NCBI GenBank assembly: GCA_031216445.1
Contig: CM062198.1
Span: 2,852,001-2,916,000, forward strand
DNA length: 64,000 bases
Direction: 5' to 3'
DNA from: Lateolabrax maculatus
Taxonomy: Eukaryota > Chordata > Actinopteri > Acropomatiformes > Lateolabracidae
Each line of letters begins with the position of its first letter. The stretch's first letter is position 1. The position numbers were made by a program, and so were the translations under genes. Positions 33,435 to 44,835 of this stretch are shown here, piece by piece. The notes below the pieces were generated by a model, which saw only the letters and a list, made by a program, of their open reading frames with translations, did not search any database and was not told the DNA's origin.

Positions 33435-33644
33435 ACACTAAATAAATAGGGGAATTAATGCAACAGTAGATCAATACAAAAGCTTATTAAACTGTCACAT
33501 TTTTATGATTTAATTATAATAGAATGAGTGCCTACATTTATTTTTAATTTCATATTTGGTGCATTCAATGGCATATTAATTTATTTATTGAGCGGCATTC
33601 ATCCTACTTTATTTATTTATTTTTAATTTTGGCAGTTTCTGTCC
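33435..33644. other. AT-rich stretch before the CpG island
   Basis: ATTTATTT-rich. It includes an 18-base stretch (33593-33610, gcggcattcatcctacttt region) identical to part of the L2 ORF1 block V sequence. Nothing else is seen. Confidence 0.4.
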
Positions 33645-34110
33645 TCCATAAACATGCTGGATCTTCGGAGTATTACGGTAGGAGGCGTGTCCTGTTGGAG
33701 CGTGGATGGCCGGCTGGGCGTGTTTTGTCTTTGTGTATGTGTTGTCCTGTCGGGCTCCTGTCCGCTCCGGCGCGGCGCGGCACGGCTCAGCGTCACAGAC
33801 ACATACGTACGGAGGGAGAGGGAGGGACGGCGAGCCGCATCAGCGCTGCGCTGCGCACAAAACAAACCATCCGTGTGTCAACGGACAACCGCCAGCGTTT
33901 CCCCTCCGGTCCGGTTGGATTTACTGTTACGTCTTCTGCAGCTGCAAGGAGGTAGACTACAGCTGGTAGGACTGCAGCAGGAAGGTCAGGAGCGGGGGAT
34001 TGGTCAGCGGAGACAGGGAGGCACAGGGACCCCGTCCGAGCACCGGGACCCCGCCCGGCCGCTGCGCTGGAGCTTACCGACGGTCACCGCTGTCATCCAG
34101 GTAACACCCG
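33645..34110 (+). promoter_or_regulatory. CpG-rich island, probable promoter and 5' non-coding exon
   Basis: GC content and CpG density rise sharply against AT-rich flanks (ctccggcgcggcgcggcacg at about 33764; ccccgcccggccgctgcg at about 34044). Short GC-box-like words and an NRF1-like tgcgctgcgcac (33846-33857) are present. Near the right edge ctgtcatccag|gtaaca at about 34099-34104 is a usable + strand splice donor. On the minus strand tcg|gtaagc (around 34073-34082) is also possible, so direction is not certain. Frames of 155 codons (33654-34121) exist but lack any domain and follow from GC content. It may be a distal promoter of the DOK-type gene 28 kb downstream, which lies on the same strand, or of another transcript. 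Confidence 0.55.
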
Positions 34111-35415
34111 TGCAGGGCTGAGGCTGTCTGTAGCGAGTTCATGATGACCTGAGACTGTTTAATTCCATCATACTGCCACAGAGGTGCGACTTTGTTCCAC
34201 ATTTACTGCTGTTCACTCTCTCTTTTTTTCTGATATTTATCAAAGTTTGTGGCATTGTACGTCACAGCAGCGAGCTATTCAAGTTTCTATGATGGTAATA
34301 TTCAATCATAGTCTTTTTTATTATAAAACTTATTTCTGTAGAAACACGGAGGAGCATTATTATTTTTTGCTGTGGTAACCATTATTATTCCTAAACTGTG
34401 ATTAGTTCAAATGTTTAATCAAGGCAATAATGCCTGATTCAAAAAATAAGTCCATTACTTGAGAGTAGACAAGACAGGAAATTAATCAGCAAACATTCTG
34501 TTAATCAATTAGTCATTTAAGTAGTTTTTAAAGCAAAACAAATGTAGCCTTCTACAGTTTTGAACTGTTTTAAATATATAAATATAGACAAAACAATTGA
34601 TTGATTAATGGAGACATTATATCAGATTAAACAATAATGAAAATAATCTTAGCTGGAGTCCATAAAAACAATAAACAAAAAACATCAGGTTTTTTTTTTC
34701 TTTTATATATATCATATATAACAGTGGGCTCCACCAGTCGATAGTTTCTTTCCTCTACATCCAACCATGATACAGACTCAATTTAGGGACACCATTTGTG
34801 TCTCTCAAGTTGACAGTGTCCAAATTCATTCTGAAATTGTTTGTGTTTTCATACAAACACGTTCAGATATGTTAGTGTTCAAGTTCAGGCAGCGACCTCC
34901 CATCGCCTTAATTGTCTTGTGGGGAAATGATGCTGTAGCAACGGCCCCCTGTGGGCTCTTATCCCTCCCTAGGTAATTCATTTAAAGCAGCTGGAGTCCA
35001 TTGAAAAAAATCATCATTATTCATTGGTTTGGTTTGTCTGTAGTACAGAATCATGAGTTTATCCCAGCCTTGTGGCACTTGTTTGCTATTTCCTGTCACT
35101 TTATAGGGCTATAGCATAATTCCTATCCCCCTTAAATATACCATAGAGTAACCTAATGATTTCTCAAGGTAGTTCTCCCTGGCTGATAATGGACCCCCTG
35201 TTTGAGTGCTGTTAATGAACTGCCGGTCTCTGTCATGTCAGCAGCCATAAAGTGATGAGGAGAGGAGGGTCAGGGTGAGCAGTGGAGAGTATCCAGGGTG
35301 AAGTCTTGCACACGGTTACAATTGGAACATGGTAACTAAAGGCACCTGAGGACAGTGCATACCAGCCTCGCAATGCCCATGGTGAAGATATTAGCATTAT
35401 AACAAGCTGTCATTA

Positions 35416-35418
<3 letters not shown>
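34111..35418. other. Gene-free stretch with a hAT-like repeat fragment at 34485-34660
   Basis: 34485-34660 (aattaatcagcaaacattct, aatcaattagtcatttaagt, tgattaatggagacattata, aataatgaaaataatcttag) resembles the non-autonomous hAT-like repeat seen better at 44105-44375. The rest shows no feature. Confidence 0.4.
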
Positions 35419-35461
<43 letters not shown>

Positions 35462-35600
35462 TACTGTGTGTACCCTGTGGAAGAAATGCTAGCCTATATC
35501 CTTATGAACTATCACTATAACCTCTGTGACCTGCATCGGCTTTGTCTTATGAGGATAGACATATGCGCACAAACACACAAACACACACACACACACACAT
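35419..35600. repeat. (GT)n and (CA)n microsatellites
   Basis: (GT)21 at 35419-35460 and a (CA)n tract ending at 35599, separated by about 105 bases of ordinary sequence. Facing GT and CA tracts can pair with each other. Confidence 0.9.
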
Positions 35601-36200
35601 TCTACTACTGAACATTCCTCCTTTGCTAATGGATCAGTTATTGTAGTTGTTGTGTGTGTAATCTATAGCACTTGTGCGCTCACACAAACACACACTAATG
35701 GTGAAGCTGTCTAGTTCATATGACAGCTCTACTGCACACCAAACATTCACCAGTGTATCCTGAATGATGTACATGCATGCTCTTACATTATTTGTATTCT
35801 GGGATGTATGTGTTTGTGCGCGTGCATGTGTGTGTGTGTGGCTCAGTCTCTGGGTGAATGAGGAGAGAGTGGAATACAGTCGGAAGACAGAGGGTGGGAG
35901 GAGGAGGAGGAGAAGGTTGAGAAGAGAATGAGAAAAGGATGGGGGAGGACAGAGGAGGAGGAGGAGGGAGACTTCTCTCCAGTGTTTTTCCTGCTCTAAT
36001 TTGCTTTGACAGCTGCTCCATTGGCTCAGGCTCTGAACAAGCCTTTACGTTGCATTGGAGGGAGAGAGACACTAAGTATTCCTACCGTCTCTCCAACATG
36101 GCTTAATTGGTGATGCTACAGTAACTACAGTCAGACTGCAGTTCTGTCGTTTCACCTCCTCTAGCTAATTATCCAATTGGTTGGTTGGTTTATCAACACT
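35601..36200. other. Gene-free stretch with purine-rich tract
   Basis: 35855-35975 is almost entirely GGA/GAG on the + strand. No gene is supported; the minus frame 35788-36072 is a proline/serine artefact of the purine tract. Confidence 0.4.
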
Positions 36201-36415
36201 ATCTTCAAAAAATGCACTACAGAATTATTTCTCGGGTGTATACATGTATAAATAACTGTATATATTGTTTTTGTTTTTCTTTGATCTTATTCTCTTTTAA
36301 ATGTAATTATTTGTATGTATGTTCTATATATGTTAACATGAGGGGATTACAACTGTCATTTTGTTGTGCAACCCTGTGTTGTAAAATGACAAATAAATGA
36401 CCTTGATATAAAGCA
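36201..36415 (+). repeat. LINE-type 3' tail fragment
   Basis: Ends gtcattttgttgtgcaaccc, then a tgttgtaaaatgacaaataa-type terminus. The complement of the same end occurs at 39233-39330, so this is a repeat family in the window. The layout (AT-rich UTR, then a gacaaataaa-like terminus) matches 3' ends of fish LINEs. Confidence 0.6.
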
Positions 36416-39232
36416 ACACCATACATAAATTGTTTTCTGTAGAGTAATTAGGACAGCTAGAGCTCCTTATTTTTATTTAATTTTATTTATTATTAAAAAG
36501 ACTGGATATTTATCAGTTTTAATTGTAAAAATCTGAGTATCAATCTATTAAAAATCGACAAATCTATAAAGTTTTTTAAACATTTATGAATTTTGATTCT
36601 GTGTTTTCTCTCTATTTTCTAAGCAGTTTGTTTATTGTACTGCCAATGTCCCCTGGTAGCAGGAAAAAAAATATTCTGAAACACAGAACAACAAAATTTG
36701 GTTTAAAATCCGTTCTTACTCATCTACGTCTTTAATATTTTTTTAGTAAAATCCATAAAAAGCTAAAAATAATGAACTACATACAGCATATAAAACATTT
36801 ATTAACAGTTTATCCATCCGCCCAGTACCTCTGTCTCTGCCTATAGTGCAGGGTTGCCAGATATGGTTGGTGAGCACAGTTGTTGTCGTACAGTAGGTCT
36901 GTCTACAATAGTACCAAACTTGGCATCCTCACTGTGAAGACTCCAGGAAGTCACTGCACCCAGCTGTTATCTGAGTCACAGATCCATTATGTGGGCTAAC
37001 TCCCCCTAAAACAACAAACTGTCATGTTTACATTTCTGTTTATGTGTGTACAGATTAATCAAACAAGACCCAACTAATCAGCTTTAGAGTAGTTGGTAAG
37101 TGTACTCTGGCTTCCCAGCTGCGTAGTTAATTCACAGCCGTGAGATTGATTGATTGATCTTCTCACCTCACTCTCAGAAAGAAAGTGAATAAGTGTATTT
37201 TCCCAAATGTTGAGCTGTTCCTCCAACCTGATGAATGTTTGATGATCATCATCTGAACAAAACAAAAAACAACCTTTAGTTGCAGGGCCATCCATATCCA
37301 CTGTCCAACATATCAGGAGCTCGCTTAACAAATGAGCAAACAGCTTGAAGAATGACACTAATGATGAGCACCAATGAATGTGTTTACTAACAAGTACTGT
37401 GTTTCAAAGCCTGACATATCTTCTTCCTCTGTGCCATAAAGCTCCACTGTTAAAACACGCGTTATTTATTATTCATTATTTAATATTATTAATTATAATT
37501 GCACTGAGTGACATGTTCCTTCATTACCATGAACACATAAATTGACCATAAAGAAGACCAAATACATTGCAATACTTTATTTTATTTTGTTTGTGTAAAA
37601 AATGACACCACAAACTTATGAGTGCATTTGTTTGTTATGTTAGTTATTATACTGAACCTTTCTTTATTTGAATGGCAGAAAACTAATTTTCCTGAGTAGC
37701 TTTTAGTGTAGCTTGCTAGTGTTTCTGTTGCTTAATTTGTTTCCACAAGGAGTAGCTTGAAGCTTTGCTAGAAATGAAAACAAAAAAAGAAATATATATT
37801 TTACGTCTTCAGCAGGAAACAATGGGCGTGGGGCTGCAAGCCACAGACAGGAAGACAGAAAGTATTGAAAGGCAAAGTTGGTTTTATTCTTTTCATAAGA
37901 TTCGTTAACAGTAAGAAAAAATAACTGATACCAGATCCTTTACAGCATGACAAGTGGAAATAAAATACTAAAACTGATAGAAATAGTCTTACTCTTTGGT
38001 GGTTGCAGTAAACTGTTAACCAATGCATGGTCGGAGTATTGACACAAAAATAACCTTTGTTCACATTCAAAGAATGCAACTAGTTTTCAGTGACCTGCCT
38101 GTGATGATACCTTACAAGTGTGTGTGTTTGTCTTGTCCTTTACACTATTATTTCAGCTTATTACAACTTACAGCCTGTTTTTACGTGCAGACAAAGTGAC
38201 AATTAGGCTTTAGACAGAGCTTTGGTTTATGATGTTTGCCAGACTTGTGTTAACACGCACACAAATACGAGCACATACACACTCATTCAGTGTAGGCTTA
38301 GTTTAACCAAAGCTGTGTGTGTTTGTTACGTTTTGGTTCTGTCCTCTCTGTCAGCTTCTTTTCAGCTCTTCAATTTACACACTTTCTTTAGTGAGAAAGA
38401 CTTATATGAGGAATCTGACTTTGTGTACATTTGCACATACGCAGCTTTTGGCAGCAGAGGAGCAACAGACACCTGGAGCTGATGGATGATAGGAGGTCGA
38501 GAGTAAGCGATGAGGAGGGATGGACGAGGAGAGAGCAGCAGACGAGGGAATGACAGAATATTGTGATAGATAGCTACGGGTAAGAGGATAGTATGTCATC
38601 ATGTAGCACCCTATGGGCGTCATATGTCAGCTGTCACAGCAGTATGTACACCATCCACCCTCCCAGCTGCAATTCTTCTTCCATACCCACATGCCACACT
38701 GGACAATTTTTTCATTCTGAAAATTGATTTGTGCTCACTCTGGTGGAATAAACTTCATTTTCACGACACATTAGTTTTGGAACAAAACTCTAAACTCTCA
38801 ACTTAAACTGAAGCTGTGATGTCAGGTGACGTAGGTTGCCTCATGTAGATGACAAAGAAAAAAACGTGACAGAGTTGGATGATAATACTGAGTTCTATCA
38901 CGATGAATTGGCACAATTAGTTCAATAAAGTTAAATGTAAATAGAAGTATTCTATCCCATGATTTTTTATTTTTCCTGTATGCTCATTTCTGATTTCTTT
39001 GTCCTGATTGATGTATGACCAGTTACTGATTTTGGACAGGACTGTGGGCAGATTGATTGGTTGAACTTATGGTTCAACCAATTCAGACTTTTTGGGGGAA
39101 AATTGTAACTTGAGTAAACTTGGTTCAGTAAGAACTTCATAATGTCTGTAATTTGATAAATTCACTTCATTACAAAACTTTAAAATGTGGCATGTATTAT
39201 TACACTGCAACCATTACATATCTTCATATAAT
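36416..39232. other. Gene-free stretch
   Basis: About 2.8 kb without a coding signature. Short frames at 37074-37358 (-), 37801-38079 (-) and 38222-38482 (+) show no domain and no flanking splice sites I would defend. Confidence 0.4.
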
Positions 39233-39330
39233 TTCAAGGTATCAAGGTCAATTATTTGTCATTTTACAACACAGGGTGGCACAATGAAATGTCAGTTGTT
39301 GGCCATAGAACATACATACAGATACTTTTT
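39233..39330 (-). repeat. LINE-type 3' tail fragment, minus strand
   Basis: aaggtcaattatttgtcatt and acaacacagggtggcacaat are the complement of the 36350-36415 tail with few differences. 5'-truncated copy in the opposite orientation. Confidence 0.6.
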
Positions 39331-40344
39331 GTTTCATAGTAAGCCTTAAAGCAGGCAGCCATTTTCAATGAAAAACTGTGAACATTTAGTAGCTAAGAGC
39401 CAGATATTTTTCAGATAATAAACACTAACATAGCTCGGTGTTGCTGGACATGTAATGTGTCACTTGCTTCATGTGCAGTTTCATTTATTTGTTTAAAGCC
39501 ATTTCCTGAAACAAGGCTGGTCAGTCCATCAAGGATCACGGCCATGTCTCTTGATTCACAAATCAATTAAATTTGCATTGGAAACAAGGTAAACCCTCAC
39601 AATGTTGGCATAATTTGAAATTGGATGTCTCGTCATATGAAGCACACATTTCAATCAATAATTTGTCACATTTTAATTGGCTGTTGACAATTGCAGCATG
39701 TGTTGCTTATACTGTCCAATAGAACCAAGACTTGACTACAAACTGCTGAGGTGGACAAAAAAGTACAGACCCCTGGCCCAGTTTAGGTTGGGTCATAGTT
39801 TTGGTTGTCATTCTTTTAGCAATAATTGACTACATTGGCCCTAGCAAGTAAATTGCTTAGATCTGAGATCATGCTGGCATTGCTAAAAAGAAGTCCAACA
39901 GGTTAAGAAACTGTAGCAGATCAGACAGGTTGAGAACAGTCCAGTGAGTCCACTTACTGCTTCTATCTGAGCTTCAACTGGATGTCGATTACCATATCAC
40001 ACAGTAACAGGTTGTTAAATGTCAATATTAATATAGTGATAACTGTTAAAAGTCAGTAATGTTCTTCCTCTCTGTAAATGTAGCATTAGTTTGTGAGGAG
40101 CTCTCCCTGACTGCTTGTTTTTATTTTATTTCCTCATCAAGTTAACAAGCTCAGTGACTTAATTAAATGAAGTCAGTGGTTTTGTGTAAATGGATCATCA
40201 GTACAGGCAGCTTCAAGTGCAGTGGCTGTGTGTGTGTGAGAGAGAATCATGGGTAATGCCTGTTTTCTGTGTCTGGGGACTGGAGCTTGGAGCAAAGGAT
40301 TGTGGGTGCAGTCTGGTTCTGGTTGACTAGCCTTGACAGCAAGT
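39331..40344. other. Gene-free stretch
   Basis: No supported feature. Confidence 0.35.
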
Positions 40345-40357
40345 GAGAAAGAGAGAA

Positions 40358-40417
<60 letters not shown>

Positions 40418-40530
40418 GGTCTGTAATTAGTGCTCAAGGCCAACCGACTGCCACATTCCACATCTGTAAATGACAGAGTGCAGGGTGGACTCTCTTTCTC
40501 TCTCTCTCTGTCTGTCTGTCTGTGTCTCTC
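40345..40530. repeat. (GA)n tract followed by (TC)n/(TCTG)n tract
   Basis: (GA)n at 40345-40415 and a tctctctctctgtctgtctg tract at 40490-40530. Purine and pyrimidine tracts face each other across 75 bases and could pair as a hairpin or form a triplex. Confidence 0.85.
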
Positions 40531-42930
40531 GCCCTACTGCTCCAGTTTGGTCAGACAGTCTCCAGTTGTTTTCACATCATAGCGTTCAAACCTCCAGAGG
40601 AGCAAGGAGACAAAAGCGGTCCCCCTCGTACTCCTCCTCTTGTGCCTTTACACCCAATCATTCTCTCCCCTCCTCCTTTTGTGACACCATCCCTTCATTT
40701 TATGAAGTCAGAATTCAGGCTATATAGTTGGTTTTGTTGCCTGACAAAAGGTGACCATTCTGCCAGTTTGTGTGCTTTGGCAGATCAGGTCACCACTATC
40801 CCAGTGTTCTTGATGCTACAATATTGTTGAAGCCAGCTGATTTAATATGCTTTGGTGCGTTGCTTCATATTTTTACATGTTTTACAAGCATATTGAAAAC
40901 ATTATTTCATTTTTTCATTTATAAATTAAATTTTTTCATTTATAAGTAAGGTTAAGTAATTTCCTAAAAAAGCTGGACACTATATTTGTTAGTGAACATT
41001 TCTCGAACAGGAGGGAATAGTGCATTTGTTGGGGACTATTTTCATTGGCGGAATAATCCACATTTGGTGCTCTAGTGAATATCTGGGGCAACGGGATGGT
41101 GTGTGTGGGATTGAGTCAAAATAAACTACAGTTTGTGTGTTCATTGTAATAAAGGAACATGTCCCTAAGTGCAACACTGTGGCTCTATGGCCCAGAGGAA
41201 GAAGATAGATCAGGCTGTGATGGACACAAAATACTTGTGAGTAGATACATTCACTGTTAGTTTGAGTCTTTTCATGGGATTTGTTGACAGTGAGGAGAAT
41301 ATGGAATATCACCGGACAATCCTTTAAGAAGGCCATGGAGGAGGCACTAGAACTAAAGTCTTTCTTACACAGCGTAAACACCACAGATCACATGAAAGAA
41401 TGTTGCACAACTGACTGCAGCCTTGCTCTGCAACATGAACATGGAAACACACCCTTGGCTTTTAGGAAAGTATAAGGCAAATCCCCGTGCCCTGCCTCAT
41501 TTGAGCCTCATTTCATTCTTCCACCGCTTCATTGTATCACCTTAAAACTAGTCTGTGAATCTGTGTGTGTATGTGTGTAAGCGCATGTGGGTTTGGGTGT
41601 TAATGGAAATGATGTATTATTATATACAATGTATTTTACCCTCCATAAATATGTTTGTGTGTTATGGCCTGCTGATTTGCTGTACAGTTTTACTCCTAGG
41701 TCTCTCCCTCTTCAGTGTGATGGATAGCAGGTTGCTGGGCAGCTGTCCTCAGTGTCAAAGTGTTTTTTGATTGGCTAACAGTACTTTAGTCTATGTGTAA
41801 CAGTCTCCATAACATAACATAGAACATAGTCAATATCAAATCATTCTTTTTTACAACAAGGCAAGAGAGTACCAGTCAGACTGTGTTAACACTTCTATCT
41901 TTACAAACCCACATTGAAGATGTGTACAGAATTATGTATAAAACATCAATATTTAAAAACAAAGATAATTAATAAGAATTAAACAGTATATGGTACTTAT
42001 GGTTTGGAAATTGCTTTCAGATCGAACCTGTTTGTTGCAGTTCAAACGATCCCTCTGCATGTGGTTTGTTTGGGCAGGAGTGAAAGCTGTCAGTCAATCT
42101 CCAGTATGGACCAAACAACCGAACCGCGACCTCTTGAAAAGGTGGTTCTCTTTCTGCTCCCAGACAAACTAGAGTCGCTCTGTAGAAGTGGACCAACCAC
42201 AAGTCCGGATGAACTAAAAAACCAAAGTACTAAAAATCAAGAAAGCATATTAGGCAAGATCATTTGGTAACCCCAGTAACGGCATCACCACCTGAGTTAA
42301 GAGATTTTACTGAATGAATCTTGTTCCTCAATTAAAAGTGAGTGAAACGTAGCGTCCCCACAGTAACTATCCTGCCATAATATTATGGTAAAGGACGCCT
42401 CTTTGTTCATTCTGTTTCTACCTGTTTGTCATCATCGTTGACATATGAGGTCCAGCTGCAGTCTGGACTAATAATGCTCATTATCATGTATTTCTCAGTG
42501 AGTTCTTTGCGAGACCAGAGAAGATAAAAACAAACATGAGGTTCAGCAAAGTGCAGAATGACCTGCTGTCCTAACATGGTTCCATGTAGTGCTGAGGATG
42601 ACAGACCATTTGACTTCATAGTTACAGCTCTTTGTTTGTTTGTAAATAAGTCAGTGAGACCACAAACCAGACCAGAACTAAAAGGCAGCAATGGATCTTT
42701 TTTTTCCTTGGTCTGAACTCCAGGTGTCTTCATTAGTTTCCATAAATTGTACAAGCAGAATACACGCCGTGATATTTGTTGTGACTCGTGGTTGAATTGT
42801 GTTTGACCCTGTAACCACAGTAAGGCAATGTTGCTGCACTCACTGAACAACTACAAGCCACATAAAATGTTTCCCATTTTGTTCTTCAACAGTTAATGTA
42901 TATCTTTTGTGACAATTGAGGGATAGAAAG
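40531..42930. other. Gene-free stretch
   Basis: Contains several frames of 60-147 codons on both strands (40522-40830, 40989-41384 -, 41281-41475, 42407-42850 -). None shows a conserved domain, signal peptide or matching splice sites. I leave them unannotated. Confidence 0.35.
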
Positions 42931-42934
42931 TTAG

Positions 42935-43480
42935 GGCCCTATCTTACACTCTAATGATATTTAAAGAGTAAATTTTTCAGATAGTAAGATGCACATACAT
43001 ACGCCGTTGCACACACAGGGACGTGCTGCTGCAGCACTTCTCCTCAGTTAACTATTAGTGCATTAGGTCATATGTTTTCGATTCACAGTCAAATGGAGTT
43101 GTTGATGGGACAGAGGACTGGGAGACAGCGGAGACAGAGGGTCCCCCGACCACGGACCAGATACCTGTCCCTCAGCGAAGACGAGTGCCTGTTTAAACTT
43201 CGCTTATCCAACCAGGCTGTAACAGACATCTGTAATCTCCTGGCAGTTGACACGGAGACTAATGCCAGCTGTCCCTATGCACTCCTCGTTGCTGTCAGTC
43301 ACTGCTGCGCTGCATTTCTTTACAAGTGGGTCATTCCAGCATCCCTTGAGTTCAGCATCCCCTGGCTTTTAAAGGGAATGGGAGATGACACTCACACCTT
43401 TAAATAGGGCTCTAAGTGCGTTTGCACCTGCAGTTGTACCAGCATCACTTAAAGGGACAGCTTATGGCACGCTTAAATAT
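42935..43480 (+). mobile_element. PIF/Harbinger-like DNA transposon fragment
   Basis: The left side starts with gggccctatcttacactcta, like the terminal repeat of a fish Harbinger group I recall. No clear right terminal repeat was found. Inside, 43072-43407 encodes a fragment resembling the N-terminal helical region of Harbinger transposases. It is a truncated, inactive piece. Confidence 0.45.
43072..43407 (+). pseudogene. Harbinger transposase N-terminal fragment
   Basis: The 111-residue frame carries an arginine-rich segment (residues 14-29), then YLSLSEDECLFKLRLSNQAV and TDICNLLAVDTETN (about 31-64), then a YALLVAVSHCCAAFLY helix. This order (fold with LS..AV..IC.LL, then an alanine-rich helix) resembles the region upstream of the DDE nuclease in HARBI1-like proteins. 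The nuclease domain with its Asp/Asp/Glu residues is absent and the frame ends at a TAG. It could be a domesticated fragment, but nothing shows conservation. Confidence 0.45.
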
Positions 43481-44104
43481 TGAATGCCCTTCAGCTGCTG
43501 CCTGCTGAAATGAGAATCCACCAGATTTTATATAATATGAAAAACTGCTGAACTGTTTTAAAAGTAGCAACGATCTGAATTATTAGTAGGGTTGTTGTAT
43601 GTAGTTTCTATTAGATGCACTTTGCATCAAAAGTAAGCAGATACAGTATGAGGGTTGCTATATTGATGCATGAATAGGCTCAGTCTGTGATGCATTAAAC
43701 CTTTAAAGGACATGTCAGATTGGCTGGTAGGCATTTCAATCTGCAGCATGTGGTGAATAGTCATTATTGTTTTATATCATTGTTAAAAGATGTGTATTGT
43801 ATTACATTAATTTAAGATTACATTGTGGAATAACAATAAAAACGTTGTGGAAAATGGAAAAGTGGAAAAAGCTCCAGCCATTTCAAAGATGTCCTTCAGT
43901 TAGTGCTCATAATTTGGAGGTTTTATTTAAAAATTGGTTTGTTTTGAATAAAATTGAAAACTGAAATTTGATTTAAAATATCTAATATAAAACTCCAGGT
44001 GAAAATTAGATTATGAAAATACCAATCTCAGCACTCAAAAGTTGAAGCTACATTAACTGATTTTGCTGGCCACTTGGGGACAGAACAAGTGGTAAATTAC
44101 GGCT
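43481..44104. other. Gene-free stretch
   Basis: AT-rich, no supported feature. Confidence 0.35.
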
Positions 44105-44375
44105 GATTAATTGAATAGCCAATCAATGGAAAATGAATTCTAATAATCGATTAATTGTAAATTCATTTATTAAACAAAATCCATCAAAAATGTCAAACAT
44201 TCCCAGCTCTCAGCTTCTAAACTGTGAGGATTTGTTGCTTTTCTCAGTTTTATATAATTATAAATGAAATATATTTTGAATGTAAAAAAAACAAAAATTA
44301 GTTAACAAATAATTAGTCAAAAAAAAATATCTACAGATTAATCAATAATGGAAATGATCGTTAGTTGCAGCCCTA
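44105..44375 (-). repeat. hAT-like non-autonomous element fragment
   Basis: Ends with gaaatgatcgttagttgcag then ccct, the familiar terminus of a hAT-like fish repeat whose other strand begins agggctgcaac. Internal taatcgattaattgt and gattaatcaataatgg segments support it. Degenerate and non-coding. Confidence 0.6.
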
Positions 44376-44627
44376 TGGAAATTCAGCTTGATAGCACCTT
44401 ATATGTTTTTTTTCTTTATTTAATGAAATTGTTCGCAATCCTAAGAACAAAATACCAGGAGCATGTACACACCACAGAGGAAACAGTAAGACTGTTAAAT
44501 ACCTTATAAAGTAGTTATGGCAACAGTTTCTTTTTAACAAATCCAGCAGACATGGAGCAACAGTAGCAAGAGTTGTGTTTCTGTTGCTGATAAACACAAC
44601 TTTGCCTGTATGCTGTATAGTTGGTTT

Positions 44628-44835
44628 ATCAGAGCTTTTTTCACAACAGCTGTCTGCTGCTGCTGGAAATTAAATTGATGAGACTGAATCAAACAGTAAA
44701 GTTGTGGACCATAAAACTAAAAGAATGAACTGAAAGAGGCATAAATACCCTGTACAGCTGAGAAGAACAGCAGAGTTGGTGATGATTCTCTGTGGATTTT
44801 GTCACTGCAAGTGACACCTTTCACATTATGCCTAG
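44628..44835 (+). repeat. Dispersed repeat, second copy of the 18.6 kb family
   Basis: Shares actgaatcaa(a)cagtaaag, then the aaactaaaagaatgaactga and tacagctgagaag order with 18598-18745, followed by gtcactgcaagtgacacctt. Same orientation as the other copy. Confidence 0.5.

Noticed and set aside
33654..34121. 155-codon frame in the CpG island as a protein-coding first exon
   Set aside because: Several frames are open on both strands, as expected from high GC. The translation has no domain or signal peptide and contains low-complexity Arg/Gln/Leu runs.
42407..42850. 147-codon minus frame as a gene
   Set aside because: No recognisable domain, no compatible splice sites and ordinary intergenic composition; length alone is weak evidence.
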